This document shows, piece by piece, positions 1-10,503 of a stretch of 64,000 nucleotides of DNA. Source of the DNA: Stemphylium vesicarium (lineage: Eukaryota; Ascomycota; Dothideomycetes; Pleosporales; Pleosporaceae); NCBI GenBank assembly GCA_004380135.1, contig QXCR01000038.1, positions 1-64,000 on the forward strand. The letters are read 5' to 3'. The position numbers and the translations under genes were made by a program. Below the pieces are notes generated by a model. It was not told where the DNA came from. It saw only the letters and a program-made list of their open reading frames with translations, and did not search any database. Position 1 is the stretch's first letter, and the number at the start of each line of letters is the position of its first letter.

Positions 1-116
1 GCTGCGACGGCAGTTTCGTGGCTGAAGAGCATCTTACGCTGCGTGAGTGGGCCAAATCTGGGCTTGAAGCGCAGCGGTTACCGACGATTGAGGGGTTTCA
101 GGATAGGATTTCATAA
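1..116 (+). CDS. C-terminal end of an unidentified protein (partial)
   Basis: A reading frame is open from the window edge and stops at TAA 114-116, giving about 37 residues (ending LPTIEGFQDRIS). Composition is that of an ordinary soluble protein (TLREWAKSGLEAQ is helix-like). The start and most of the gene lie outside the window, so no family can be named. The alternative is a chance open frame; the lack of low-complexity or rare codons favours coding. Confidence 0.4.
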   Translation, partial: CDGSFVAEEHLTLREWAKSGLEAQRLPTIEGFQDRIS

Positions 117-723
117 TCAGAACTTCGTGAGGAAGGTATTTCGATGGATCGGCATGTCGGATGTCGTCGATTAGGGTCGGGACGTGTCTGTCGTTCAAAT
201 TGAGGCTGAATTTGAGGGATTACGCTGTGAGTCCAGGTGTGAGATGAACAGGTCAAGGTTGCCTATATATACGAAAATCATGCGCTGTGTAGTAGCACTT
301 CCATCGGCCATTTAGTACATGTTTAGGCTACCACAGGCTGGTGCCTGGCACGTGCTAGCAGCCATGGTACATGTCCGTGGCGAATCGAAATCTACCTAAG
401 TAAAGCCTGAGAGGAGAGGCACTTTCGAATTCGGTGGGAGGTCGTTGTTGCACTGAAAACTGGTAACATTCATGACGAGTGGCCGGGAGTCAGTATCAAG
501 CGTTCACGGGATGCAGCGGAGTGAATTGGGCTTATCGATAAGATCGGTGGGGCGCTTACTGGGGACGACGTAGGCGTGTCGACGTCTACGTTGCATTATG
601 CGCGATTGCGACCAAACACCTTCGCCGCATACAAACTGATCTATGCATCTGGCGCATCCCATATTCCTCCTCAGCTAACCCATTTTCTCATCAAATTTAG
701 CGACTAGACCCGACCTCATCGCA
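117..723. other. Intergenic, 607 bp
   Basis: No convincing coding potential. It holds the 3' end of the left-hand gene and the promoter of the UBC6-like gene. A pyrimidine-rich stretch (about 660-720) leads into the ATG at 724. There is no clear TATA box. Confidence 0.5.
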
Positions 724-1681
724 ATGATGTCCACGCGCGGGCAGTTCAACACCAAGAACCCGACTATCAAGCGCATATGTAAGCTGCCATCTGTCTTCAC
801 AATGATTGCGCAGCTAACGCATTGCAGTGAAAGAAGCCTCTGAGATTTCCTTATCGCCTTCTTCAGATTATCACGCCGAACCTCTAGAAACCAACCTGTT
901 CGAATGGCACTTCACCATCCGCGGCCCACCGGAGCCTTCGCCTTACGCCGGCGGCATCTACCATGGCCGGATAATCCTCCCATCCTCGTACCCCCTGCGA
1001 CCGCCGTCTTTCCGCTTCCTCACCCCCACCGGTCGCTTCGAAGTAAACCGCGAGATCTGCCTCAGCATATCAGGACATCATGAGGAGACGTGGCAGCCAG
1101 CATGGGGCGTTCGCACTGCGCTTGTCGCGATAAGAAGCTTCATGGACACGGATGCGAAGGGGCAGCTCGGCGGTATTGAATGCAGCAAGGATGCTAGAGA
1201 GCGCATGGCTAAAGATAGTGGCGCGTGGAAGTGCGCGGGTTGCGCGAAGAGCAATGCCGTAATCATGCAAGAACGCGAGGAGCTTGTTATGGAGAATGAG
1301 CTGAAAGAGGGCAAGAGGAAAGAAGACGAAGTGCCTGAGGAACTGAGACTTGCATACAGAGATGAATTGGGTAAGGATGGAGACGATAAGAAGATGGACA
1401 AAGGCAAAGGGCGCGCGGTGGAGAACCCATCTGAGACCGCGTCGGGCACTCAAAGGTCAGCAGAAGGTTCGTCTCCCGCCAATGTCCCGACAACAGCGGC
1501 ATCAAACACGCGTCCCATGCAGTCCATACCTATCACCCCCGTAGTAAGACCCACGAGGACCATACCGGCACAGCCACTACATCAAGTCGCCCAACGTAGT
1601 CCGGACCTGGCCTGGATCGACACGTGCATCTATGGCGTTTTGGCCGCGCTATTGTTCATGGTATTGAAACGGTTCGTTTGA
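724..1681 (+). CDS. UBC6: Tail-anchored ER ubiquitin-conjugating enzyme E2 (Ubc6/UBE2J family)
   Basis: Two exons, 724-778 and 828-1681, intron 779-827 (GTAAGC..GCAG). The join gives ..PTIKRIL+KEASEI, the conserved UBC6 N-terminus, and a 302-aa product. The UBC fold runs to about residue 160. The catalytic cysteine is about residue 96 in NREICLSISG, followed by the HHEETWQPAWGVRTAL segment typical of the J subgroup, which lacks the HPN motif. A charged, disordered linker (about 190-275) is followed by one C-terminal hydrophobic segment (IYGVLAALLFMVLKRF) that would anchor it in the ER membrane facing the cytosol. Known family role: it loads ubiquitin for Doa10-type ligases in ER-associated degradation. 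Alternative start at the second ATG, 727. Confidence 0.93.
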
Positions 1682-2806
1682 GCGGGCTGCCATATGCACG
1701 GTCAGTACATCGACCCACCAGAAGTATTTTTGCCGTCAGCATCATCCACGCTGAGGTGTGGTTTTCTTTCCATTTCGTACAGTTCTTTTCTTGGCAAGCG
1801 ATGGAGTTCCGGTCGGGTCGATTTTTTCCATATTCCTCCACCTCTACGTGTCGTCTACATGATTTCCTAGCATTACTACCAATGGAACCTGTTAGACTTG
1901 CGGGAAAATTCTGCTTTTTATGAGAGTTCGATTTTTCGGGCGAGCGAATTCCCGCTACACCTTGTGAGCAACTTTTTGACAAGATCGTGAGATGTCATTT
2001 CTGCTGTCACCCTACACACACATCCTCCATGGCCTGCCGATTTGACCTAGCTCGAGACTTAATGTAGTAGCACATTCAGTCGACTTGAAAATTCTGGAAG
2101 TTAAGTAAGCGTTTCGGCGTATGCAGCGCTATTGTGTTGGTCGGCAAGAAAGATTTCACGCAAATTCACTTTCACTTTTCGCCATAGCACACCATATCGT
2201 CATAGCCGTGCGGGACTGGATTGTCATAGCCAAAGCGTAGGCGTGGATACTTGGCATTGTTTACAAGTTGGCCCTCTCGTGCTGCTTGTTTTCCTGGACC
2301 TTCACCGCGACAGCTAACCTCGTAGCCAGGCTAACAGCATAACAACACTGTTTTCAACCACAGACCATTCACCGTGAGTGGCGTCATTCGCAGCAATAGC
2401 CGACTACAGCATCAAGTATTGGCACATTCCAGGCTCTCTCTCTAGTTGCAATTTCTCCCACCGGTCGCGGAAAGGTCATTAAAGGAACGCCGATTGAGAT
2501 CTCTCGCTGCCGCCAGCTCATCAAGAGTGAGTCGTGATCGCGTCGAATCTGCGCGCTTCACGGCCAATTTCTAGAACCTTTTTCGCATTCGCGCTCGTGG
2601 CGATAAAGTCACGCCAATTTCAACACTCATAACTACCCAGCACTCTCCACCAGATCTGACCACTTGGTGCCCGCCTCCGCGACTCTCTACTCCCTTCAAT
2701 CCCCAAAACAGAAGGTAAGTACTACCGAAGAGCCCGTGTAGAGCATTGTCTAATCGCAAAACAGACTACCCCTTCACCTACACCGCCCTCTACTCCCGAC
2801 GTCACC
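1682..2806. other. Intergenic, 1.1 kb, with a 5'-UTR intron at its right end
   Basis: No coding gene seen; the frames here are short and inconsistent. The right end is the leader of the 2807 gene, including a spliceosomal intron at 2715-2764. Confidence 0.5.
2715..2764 (+). other. Probable 5'-UTR intron
   Basis: GTAAGT donor at 2715, CTAAT branch-like site and AAAACAG acceptor ending 2764, 50 nt in all. It lies 42 bp upstream of the ATG at 2807, so it would be in the leader of the orphan gene. Confidence 0.55.
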
Positions 2807-4609
2807 ATGGTCCAGTCCAGAGAGTCAACACTTTGTAACGTGCTATCTACTAGCACACCACCCACGAGCCCGTTGACGCCACGTACAGTTGCGCATCCTG
2901 AAACGCCGACCCATAATTATAAGCGTGCCGACCCCACTAGCGTTACACCACTCAAAAAGCGCGTTGATGTTATTGTTCATTCCACCCCGAAACTTGGAGA
3001 TGACACAACTTCCATGAGTGTTTTCGAGAAGCAAGTCGCAATCAGTCCATCAATCCACAGGATCTCCAGGAACTTTGTGGTCAAAAGGCCCAACACCAGA
3101 AACGATGCAGCTTCCGACGCGCTCAATGCCACCGCGGCTAGTATGCGAGCTGCAGAGAAGCTGCTACATCAGCGCCATGCCGTTATTGAGTCGCGAGCAA
3201 ATACGCGAAGGCGATTAAAGTCTCGAGAGACGTCCACTCGGAAAGCAGACTCGAAAGGCGGCCTTGACGACGCTCGTGTACCGAGCAACATTTCTCTATT
3301 GACGCAGCGCATGAACGAATCAAGAGCTGCATCGCCATCGCACAACGTCCTGCAACGCCGACAAGCCATCAAGGACCTGGTCTACCATGCAGCTGACGGC
3401 TGTCCTACGAACATCGTTCTCGTCGAAAACATAAACGCTCATTTCGACTCGAGAGCTCGCCACACAGCCAGCGACGTCCCTGATGCGGAATTTAATGTGC
3501 ATGGCGTTATTGTCCGGGCCAGTCACATGCCACACGGCTCCGTCGAACGCACCTGGATCGCACGATACAATGTGTTGGTCAATAACGCTAAGCTCGTCGA
3601 GCGCCGCCTTATGAATGTCGAGGACCACGAGATGATTGTTACCCAGCTCTTTCCCGAGGAGCGCAGTCACATTCTGAAACCTGAGCATTTTGAGATCTTC
3701 ATGTCTGGCCTAGGCGAAGAAGGCATTCTCACCAAGGCACAGGCAAAGTCCATCGCCAGCGCTATTGTCACTACAGAGGAGTTTGACAGAGGCGCGCGTT
3801 ATACCGGTACTTCCGTCGATAAGCATGCGCATCTTCGGAGTCCAACCGCTGTCTCAATGTTCGACATTCCCAAGCTGGCTGGGCGAAGAGTTGCATCTTC
3901 TTCGACTTTTCCACAAGGAAGTGGGAGCAGACACGACCTCCACTACTACCTTCGGATCTTGATTGAAGCGGCCGTCTATGAACAGAAGTTTTGGAAAGGC
4001 TACTTCTTCCCCAACGCCCGCGACAAACTCAACAGCTTCTACCAAGCTCATCAACTCTCTCAAGAAGGCCTACTGCTGCCGCCCAACCTAACGGACTACA
4101 GTCGCGATTGGACACATCGCGAGGTACGCCTGCTTCAACGCGGCCAACTCGTTTGTCAACTGATGAAGCAGTACGAAGCGAATGAGCTGACTGACTTTGG
4201 CATCGTGCGCGCAGTTCGTGCGACGTACGTCGGCATCCCTGCACAGCCTTCATGGTGTGCCGAGGATCTCGAGTCGTTCTTGTACCATCGCATCAGCGGC
4301 TCCGGCCTTGCAGTGGCAAACGTTACGGAGATTCTGTCGCTCCATCCCGAGAACGACATCTCCTTTGCCAACCGTATTCTTCGCAAACACATAATGCATG
4401 AGTTGCAAGAGCGTGCGGAACAGTTCGAGAAGGAAGAGCATGCGCGACTGAGAGAGATCGACAAAAGTTATGCTACGTTCAAGCAAGCGAGGAGGAATAG
4501 CATGACCAAGTGGGAGAGGATGAAGTCGCGATGGAAAAAGATGTTTGGGAAGAAAGAGTTTGTAATTCCTTTTGACCCGTTCGCATCCGAGCATGAAGCG
4601 ATGGCATGA
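2807..4609 (+). CDS. Orphan fungal protein, 600 aa, basic coiled-coil C-terminus
   Basis: Single uninterrupted exon from ATG 2807 (CACCATGG context) to TGA. I do not recognise the family. The first about 200 residues are Ser/Thr/Pro- and Arg/Lys-rich and look disordered. The middle (about 210-480) is a mixed alpha/beta region. Residues about 525-575 are a charged helix (HELQERAEQFEKEEHARLRE) followed by a Lys/Arg-rich patch (KWERMKSRWKKMFGKK). No signal peptide or membrane segment. A leader intron (2715-2764) supports expression. Probably a clade-specific nuclear or cytosolic protein; no function is claimed. Confidence 0.75.
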   Translation: MVQSRESTLCNVLSTSTPPTSPLTPRTVAHPETPTHNYKRADPTSVTPLKKRVDVIVHSTPKLGDDTTSMSVFEKQVAISPSIHRISRNFVVKRPNTRNDAASDALNATAASMRAAEKLLHQRHAVIESRANTRRRLKSRETSTRKADSKGGLDDARVPSNISLLTQRMNESRAASPSHNVLQRRQAIKDLVYHAADGCPTNIVLVENINAHFDSRARHTASDVPDAEFNVHGVIVRASHMPHGSVERTWIARYNVLVNNAKLVERRLMNVEDHEMIVTQLFPEERSHILKPEHFEIFMSGLGEEGILTKAQAKSIASAIVTTEEFDRGARYTGTSVDKHAHLRSPTAVSMFDIPKLAGRRVASSSTFPQGSGSRHDLHYYLRILIEAAVYEQKFWKGYFFPNARDKLNSFYQAHQLSQEGLLLPPNLTDYSRDWTHREVRLLQRGQLVCQLMKQYEANELTDFGIVRAVRATYVGIPAQPSWCAEDLESFLYHRISGSGLAVANVTEILSLHPENDISFANRILRKHIMHELQERAEQFEKEEHARLREIDKSYATFKQARRNSMTKWERMKSRWKKMFGKKEFVIPFDPFASEHEAMA

Positions 4610-5014
4610 AGCGAATTGCGATGCTCAGACGTGTACACTGGTTGAGACTTCGACTCGCCCGTCAGGGTTCGAGTTGGTCTCCCAATGGGTTCGGACAGCC
4701 GCATCGGAAACCTTTGCCGGAGTTTAGTCGGTGCATCAGTACTTTCTGGCGATCCTGTTCTTTTCTATCTTCTTTTTTCCTTTGTTTGTCAACATGCAAG
4801 AATTGACGAGCTGACGAAGTCGACGAAAGTTCACGATCTGTAACGTAGCGAAAGGCCCAGTTCTGAGTGGCGCAATGCCTACTCGCGGTCACGGGATCAT
4901 TCATCAACGCCAATAAAGTCTGCAACCGATTTAGACCCCATAATCCTTCATCTGTCTCACACCTAACAGTATGATTACCCGGCACATGACCTGGCAATCT
5001 CAATGCTATTTGTG
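4610..5014. other. Intergenic, 405 bp between convergent genes
   Basis: Convergent 3' ends of the orphan gene (+) and the glyoxalase-like gene (-). T-rich stretch about 4755-4790 downstream of the + gene. Nothing else seen. Confidence 0.5.
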
Positions 5015-5576
5015 CTACAACTTCGAGGCAACTACAGGCATGGTCGCCGTGGTTGACAATCGATCATAACTCACATCCAAGACCTCAATGACATGACCCC
5101 ACGGATCTTTCACATACAGACAAGTTACCCCGTCCACTGGGTGTATCGTCTCACCAATTCTACTTCCGCCAGCTTGTACCACGCTTTCCGCCAGGGTGTT
5201 CGGATCCGGATCTGTCACGCAGATGTGAAAAACGCCGGCTCTGCTGTAATCAAAACCAGCGCTGGCTGGCTTGAATTCGGGATGTATGAATTGGAAGATT
5301 TCAAAGCCTACCCCGTTTGCTGTAGCCAAATATGCAAGCTTGACTTCCTGGAGAGAGTCGCCGTAGATGCGAAAGATGGCGGCTGAAGGGTCTTCGGAGC
5401 GCTTGATGTGTAGGATCTTGTCGTTTATGAGTTGGAAACCGAGGATCTGGGTGTACCATTTGATGACTGCGTTGATGTCTGAGACGGATACGGCAACGTG
5501 GTTGATGGGGCGTGTGTGAACCTGGATTGTTAGATTGGCTGTAGTGGTTGGAGATGCTGGGTCGCACAGATGACAT
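5015..5576 (-). CDS. VOC-superfamily (glyoxalase I-like) protein, 171 aa
   Basis: Two exons on the minus strand: 5576-5568 (ATG TCA TCT) and 5521-5015, with a 46-nt intron (GTGCGA..CTAAC..CCAG). The join gives MSSVHTRPINHVAVSVSD, the usual opening of a VOC module. Two beta-alpha-beta-beta-beta units follow: N-terminal INHVAVSVSDINAVIKWYTQIL and C-terminal RAGVFHICVTDPDPNTLAESV..YVKDPWGHVIEVLDV. Metal-ligand candidates are His in INHVAV, His in VFHICV and Glu in IEVLDV. Known family range: lactoylglutathione lyase, dioxygenases, lactone or antibiotic-binding proteins; substrate not predictable. Head-to-head with the Zn2Cys6 regulator at 6034, which could control it (inference). Confidence 0.85.
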
Positions 5577-6033
5577 GTTGGGAAGTGTGTCCTTGATATC
5601 TTTTGTTTGGCGTCAAATAAGATGTTTGGAATTGCGGATAACTTCAGTGGTTGACTAGTGGAAGCCTTTCACACCAGAACATTGTATGGTGCAAAGTGCG
5701 AAGTAGCTACATATATGCGCCTGCCTGTAATTACTATGATGTAACACCGTCATGCTTTGACTCACATAAATTCAGTCTTACGACCTCGTCTGGCTCTCAA
5801 TGAATTTCGAACGTCTACGTGGCCCGGCTACATGCCACTACTTCGGGATCTTGGCGTCAGTCTTCATAGCCGGCGTGGGACAGACGCAGCAGTGGCGCCT
5901 CTACAACTATATGGCAATGACGCGCTATCCGGCTATATGGGTTTCCCCGCACAAAGATTGAGTACGCCGAATAACTTCGAATCGCTCCTCGTACGGGTTG
6001 TTGAAACATGAAAATGAACGATTGATCCAAGAG
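5577..6033. promoter_or_regulatory. Divergent promoter region (VOC protein / Zn2Cys6 regulator)
   Basis: 457-bp gap between divergently transcribed genes. TACATATAT at about 5709 is a weak TATA candidate. No clear CGG-N-CCG inverted Zn2Cys6 site was recognised by eye. Confidence 0.4.
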
Positions 6034-8235
6034 ATGACCGAACAGCCACGCACTGCGCGCACGCAATCGCGCGCCTCGGCTCGCTCCGCGGCTGCCGCTC
6101 CCGTTCGCTTTCGAGCTGCCAAGGCCTGTCGCCGTTGCCACGAAAAGCGGGTGAAATGCGATGCCAGCGAGCGCGGAACACCCTGCAGTCGCTGCACTCA
6201 GCGGCAGGAACCCGAATGCGTCTTGATTCAATCGCGGAGGGGCGTGTATCCCCGCAAACCCCGGCAACAGCCACCGCCCGCTACGACCGACAACCGTACT
6301 GTCGCCTCGCCAAACGATCCCTCCAACACACCCAGTGCTAACAATCCCCATTCTTCGGCAGCAGCTGAGGCCGGTCAAAGCTCGACCGGCGGCCAGGAAC
6401 CCGTAGCTTCATCCCCAAATGGGCCATCACTCCGTGAGCGCCGGTTGAGCCCGTTGCAGCATCAACCTAATACAGCACCAGCCGACCCATCACCACATCC
6501 TCGCACTCAAAGTGATCTGCTTCCTATCTACGACCCGCCCTCAGGTGGCACGACTGGAAGCAATGGCTCTTCTTACCGGGAAGTCAGCTGGGCGACTACA
6601 CTCGGTTGCGTGCTTGAACGTCACCATGGTAGAGAGGGTCTCCTCAACAAGTACTCCATCACATACGTCGGAGAGTCCTTTCCCCTAGGAATCGTTCTGA
6701 AAGACCTCAGTGGCAGGTCTGGCAGCCCTCCGCTTCACCATCCTGGGCCTCCTTGCGCGGTCGACGAGAATGCCGAGTCTCCGGGCCTTTCGCATCCTCC
6801 TGGAATTCGTCCCGAGGAGATCGCGTACCTCGAAGCCAAAGAGGCCTTCACAGCACCCCTGCAAGAGGTATTGGATCTCTTCGTCGATGTATTCTTTGAA
6901 CGTGTCTTTCCTCTTTACCCTATCGTGAATCCACACGAGTTTCTTCGCCAGCACAAAGCACGGTCTATACCATGGATATTGCTTCACGCCTTGTGCTTTA
7001 TCTGTGTCACGTTCTGTCCTGCCCGGGTTCTTCGTCAGGCAGGCTACGACAACCGGATGGACGCACGGTCATCGTTCCATAACAAAGCGAAAGCTCTCTT
7101 TGACGTCGGTTACGAAGGGAACAAAGTGGTTGTGCTTCAAGTATCCATATTGATGAGCTTTTGGGGCGGCGGGCCTGGCGATCATTGGAATTTCTATACG
7201 TGGATCTGTACCGGGGTTACCATGGCTGAAGCCATAGGCTTCCACAGGTCGATGGCCCGAGCCAACATCGACCCACAGGATCGGAGTCTGATCAAGCGCT
7301 TGTGGTGGATTCTCGTTATCAGAGACACAACTTGCGCGACTGTAGTCGGTCGGCCGTTCAGGATTAATCTCGACCATAGCGACATGGATCCATTGACGGA
7401 GGAGGATTTCCTTTATGACACCGCGCTGTCGCCCAACATTACGAACACGCCACAGGCGCAGTTTTCGGGGCTCTATCAAATCCATGCATCGAAGCTATCG
7501 CTGATCCTACGTGACATCATTGCAGCTCGCTTCTACCCACGGAAAGAGAAAGCTCTTACAACATCTTATCTTCACCAGATGCTAATAGAGTGGCGTAACG
7601 AACTACCTGTCATTCTCAAATGGACGGACAACACCAGCGTTCACCCCAACGTGTTCGTATACACCTTGTGTATCCTGTACAATCACAACATTATCTTGAC
7701 ATACATCAATCGCCCAGCGGATCCGCTCATGGCCAGTCCGGAGGAAATATCAGCGCAAGGATCGCTGGCTGAAGAAATTTTAAGTACCGCGGCTCACCAA
7801 ATCGCGTCAAGCTCCTGCTCAGTTGTAACGGACGACGAAGGTTTACTTCCACCACATGAGCTCTTCCATGGTCTTTTCATTGCATCCGTGGTTTTTTACA
7901 TGCAGACGAAGAGTCGCGACCCAATGACTGCAAGGCTGGGCTTTTCCGGTCTCACAAACTGCAAGATGGCTCTCCATTCCACCCGTGAAACATGGGATGC
8001 AAGCCCGTGGATCTCGCAGCTCTTCGACAAAGTGCTGTGCATCCCGATCGACGAGTCTCGACCCCCAGCAGAGGAAAACGACAACAGTATAAATCAAGAG
8101 GTGCCCATGGGTCCCCTGGATATTTCCTCTTTCGACCTAAATGGTTTCTCCATGCCAGGTTATGACGGGTGGCCTAATCACCTTTTCTTGGGTAATTTGT
8201 TCGACTCGTCTTTGAACTCTACCAACTCAATGTAA
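6034..8235 (+). CDS. Zn2Cys6 transcription factor with fungal_trans domain
   Basis: Single exon. The first in-frame ATG is 6034 (733 aa); the frame is open a little further upstream. Zinc cluster C32-x2-C35-x6-C42-x8-C51-x2-C54-x7-C62 (CRRCHEKRVKC..) is flanked by basic residues, with a Pro/Gln/Ser-rich linker to about 190. The fungal-specific transcription factor domain spans about 275-560 (FFERVFPLYPIVNPHEFL; RLWWILVIRDTTCATVVGRP). Overall layout, including LERHHGREGLLNKYSITYVGES, resembles the cutinase/fatty-acid regulators (CTF1/FarA-FarB group); that subgroup is an inference. Acts in the nucleus; the divergent VOC gene is the nearest possible target. Confidence 0.9.
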   Translation: MTEQPRTARTQSRASARSAAAAPVRFRAAKACRRCHEKRVKCDASERGTPCSRCTQRQEPECVLIQSRRGVYPRKPRQQPPPATTDNRTVASPNDPSNTPSANNPHSSAAAEAGQSSTGGQEPVASSPNGPSLRERRLSPLQHQPNTAPADPSPHPRTQSDLLPIYDPPSGGTTGSNGSSYREVSWATTLGCVLERHHGREGLLNKYSITYVGESFPLGIVLKDLSGRSGSPPLHHPGPPCAVDENAESPGLSHPPGIRPEEIAYLEAKEAFTAPLQEVLDLFVDVFFERVFPLYPIVNPHEFLRQHKARSIPWILLHALCFICVTFCPARVLRQAGYDNRMDARSSFHNKAKALFDVGYEGNKVVVLQVSILMSFWGGGPGDHWNFYTWICTGVTMAEAIGFHRSMARANIDPQDRSLIKRLWWILVIRDTTCATVVGRPFRINLDHSDMDPLTEEDFLYDTALSPNITNTPQAQFSGLYQIHASKLSLILRDIIAARFYPRKEKALTTSYLHQMLIEWRNELPVILKWTDNTSVHPNVFVYTLCILYNHNIILTYINRPADPLMASPEEISAQGSLAEEILSTAAHQIASSSCSVVTDDEGLLPPHELFHGLFIASVVFYMQTKSRDPMTARLGFSGLTNCKMALHSTRETWDASPWISQLFDKVLCIPIDESRPPAEENDNSINQEVPMGPLDISSFDLNGFSMPGYDGWPNHLFLGNLFDSSLNSTNSM

Positions 8236-8638
8236 ATGGCGCCTGACCTTCAACAATGAAAAAAATAATATATCAATGCACTCACCCCGCCTCTTCTCCA
8301 AAAAAAAATATGGCTGAGGGTATATACAAGACAGCTACCACTCGTCTAGCCGATCACGGGGATACGGAAAAACGTTGCTGAAGTCATGTTGGTGTTTGCT
8401 GGGACCAATGTGCATTTAATCGTGGCCACGATAATGGCACGATGTCTTGTTAAAGCTACGGAGTAAAGCTATATCGAACACACTACGGAGTAGTGAGTCT
8501 GCATTACAATCACAAGAAACAAATGGATTTTCTTTATGATTACATGGTATCGATTCTGGTTCACCTTGAGAGTTGTCCCTTCCGCACTAAGGTTCTTCCG
8601 GCTCTTCTTCTTGCCTCATTTTCTTCTTTGCCGAAATT
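8236..8638. other. Intergenic, 403 bp between convergent genes
   Basis: AT-rich tail with A-runs (about 8260-8312) after the regulator gene. CTACGGAGTA recurs in close succession (about 8456-8493). No gene seen. Confidence 0.45.
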
Positions 8639-9994
8639 TCATATCGGCCTTGTCTCGGCATCGGCCTGGGCAAATGCAGCGTTCCATTCTTTACCCGTTT
8701 GCATCGCATTCCTTTCCATGCTATAGTGACATTCTGTAAAACACCTGTGATGGTCCTGTGATATCGGACTATCGAGTAGAATTATTAATTTTGGTCGGAT
8801 TTCACAACCTCTCATCCCACATCTCCTGTGTCGCCTCCCAGGTCCAAGCGATAATTCAGTCCAGTCCATTTGAGCAAAGAGCCACCGCTGATCTCTCACA
8901 ACCCCTTTCCAATTAGCTACAGCGTCTGGCGAGCACTGCGTGAGCGCATCGACGAGCTGCCTAATTCGTATTCCGTCGTCTGCTCGGATATGCTGTAAAC
9001 GACCCAGATCCCATAGTTCTTGTCCACGTATGGATTCTAAACACATATAGATCCCAAGGCCTTTACAAGGGGGCCCTGTAGCGAACATGGGCCGGATCAG
9101 GGATGCCAGAGACCTTTGCTTAATAAGTGGAGAGTGTGTCAAAAGATTTTCACTATGAAGCGGATCGATCTCAAGCCGTCCGTTCTTTTTTCGAATGCGA
9201 TCGTCGAAAAGATGCATTAGATATGGGTTGATGTCAGTCTGGCTAAGGTCGAGCCACCGCCTTTCCAGAGGATCCAATGACAGGCGAGGACACAAATTGC
9301 CAAATGCATGTTCGTTGTTCCAGATTTGCCGAGCGGCGATCAGAGTGGCTTCCGGGACGCATTCAGCTTGTGTCAACTGGGCCATCCAACAACAGCGAGA
9401 TACTGACGGTTGTCGAGGACCCGGGTGTACATTTTTCTTCAATTTCTCAATTTGACCCTTGGTTGATCGCATCCAGTCAAGTCCCGAAGGAAGCCTTTCG
9501 TTGTACTCAATCGGACCACACGGGTGAGGATGGCGATATTGAGACCCTAGCACAACGGAAACAGTAGCTTGTAGGGCAAAGGCGACGGGACGTAAAGCAA
9601 GAACTGAAGCTGGGTCGAGGAATCTAACGATCACTTCCAGAATCTCCGGAATATATAGAGCACGGTGGGCTTTGCCAACGTAACCATTCTCGGGTCTCGG
9701 GGATCGTGAGGGAGCGGATGCAATGGGCGCGATAGATCGCCCGCCGCATTCGCAACCGCATCCCAAAGGATAAACTGCGAGACCCTCTCTCAGAAATTGT
9801 AGGCACCAGTAGCTGATTACTATGTTCTGATTTGGCGAACCTTTACTCTTTCTGGTGATGACTCCGATGTCACGTGACTCTCTACTAACCAAAAGCTCAT
9901 TAGGTATATAGAAAACAAGCGACGACCTACCATCGCCTGAGCTAATATGGGGCATGTTAGAAGTGTCAATGTAGATATCCGGCTTACCAGACAT
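8639..9994 (-). CDS. Orphan protein, possible F-box-like segment, 451 aa
   Basis: One exon from ATG 9994 to the stop at 8639. Not recognised as a known enzyme. Residues about 113-145 (YIPEILEVIVRFLDPASVLALRPVAFALQ) resemble the short F-box-like helix pair common in many lineage-expanded Pleosporales proteins. NPYLMHLFDDR at about 270 also fits that group. Cysteine-containing patches (CGCECGG; CGMRGCEIR) may be structural. No signal peptide. The first 80 codons are less protein-like and contain splice-like motifs, so the true start may differ. Function unknown. Confidence 0.5.
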   Translation of the reverse strand: MSGKPDIYIDTSNMPHISSGDGRSSLVFYIPNELLVSRESRDIGVITRKSKGSPNQNIVISYWCLQFLREGLAVYPLGCGCECGGRSIAPIASAPSRSPRPENGYVGKAHRALYIPEILEVIVRFLDPASVLALRPVAFALQATVSVVLGSQYRHPHPCGPIEYNERLPSGLDWMRSTKGQIEKLKKNVHPGPRQPSVSRCCWMAQLTQAECVPEATLIAARQIWNNEHAFGNLCPRLSLDPLERRWLDLSQTDINPYLMHLFDDRIRKKNGRLEIDPLHSENLLTHSPLIKQRSLASLIRPMFATGPPCKGLGIYMCLESIRGQELWDLGRLQHIRADDGIRIRQLVDALTQCSPDAVANWKGVVRDQRWLFAQMDWTELSLGPGRRHRRCGMRGCEIRPKLIILLDSPISQDHHRCFTECHYSMERNAMQTGKEWNAAFAQADAETRPI

Positions 9995-10503
9995 CCACCC
10001 CTTAGATTAATGTCTAGACTAGGGTGTAACGCTCGAACGCGAGAAATTGGTTCTCGTCCCTACACGAAACTCTGAAATATATACGATCGGAAGTTACCGC
10101 ATCGTTTCAACATATCGCACTGCACTTGCTTTGAGCCGCCGTTTGCTTTGATCTATCGTCTCAGTTGCTTGGTTGTTCTGAACCAAAAAAGGGCCATGGC
10201 CCTTTCCTTGTGATAGCCAATGATGTCGCGCCTACACAGCCGAATATGAAGCCAAGATGCAGCCTCACCAGCCTCGCCCTTTTCACTCTTATCGTTAAAG
10301 CAGCGAGTGTCAAGTCTGTTAGTTGCTATGTAATACTGTCGACCCTCTAGCTTGTTTTCCCACCAAAATCGCCTTCTCTTCATACGGACACCACACTCAG
10401 CCTTCCTGCCGCTTTATCACTGCCAGCGCATCAACACGAGTGGCTTGATTAGCCTCGGCTTTTTCGGTCAAGCACCCTGCAGCCACCTGCTGCCTTGCCA
10501 ATC
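9995..10503. other. Intergenic, 509 bp, divergent
   Basis: Lies between the starts of the orphan 451-aa gene (-) and the C2H2 locus (+). GGGCCATGGCCC, a 12-bp palindrome, is at about 10191. No gene recognised. Confidence 0.45.
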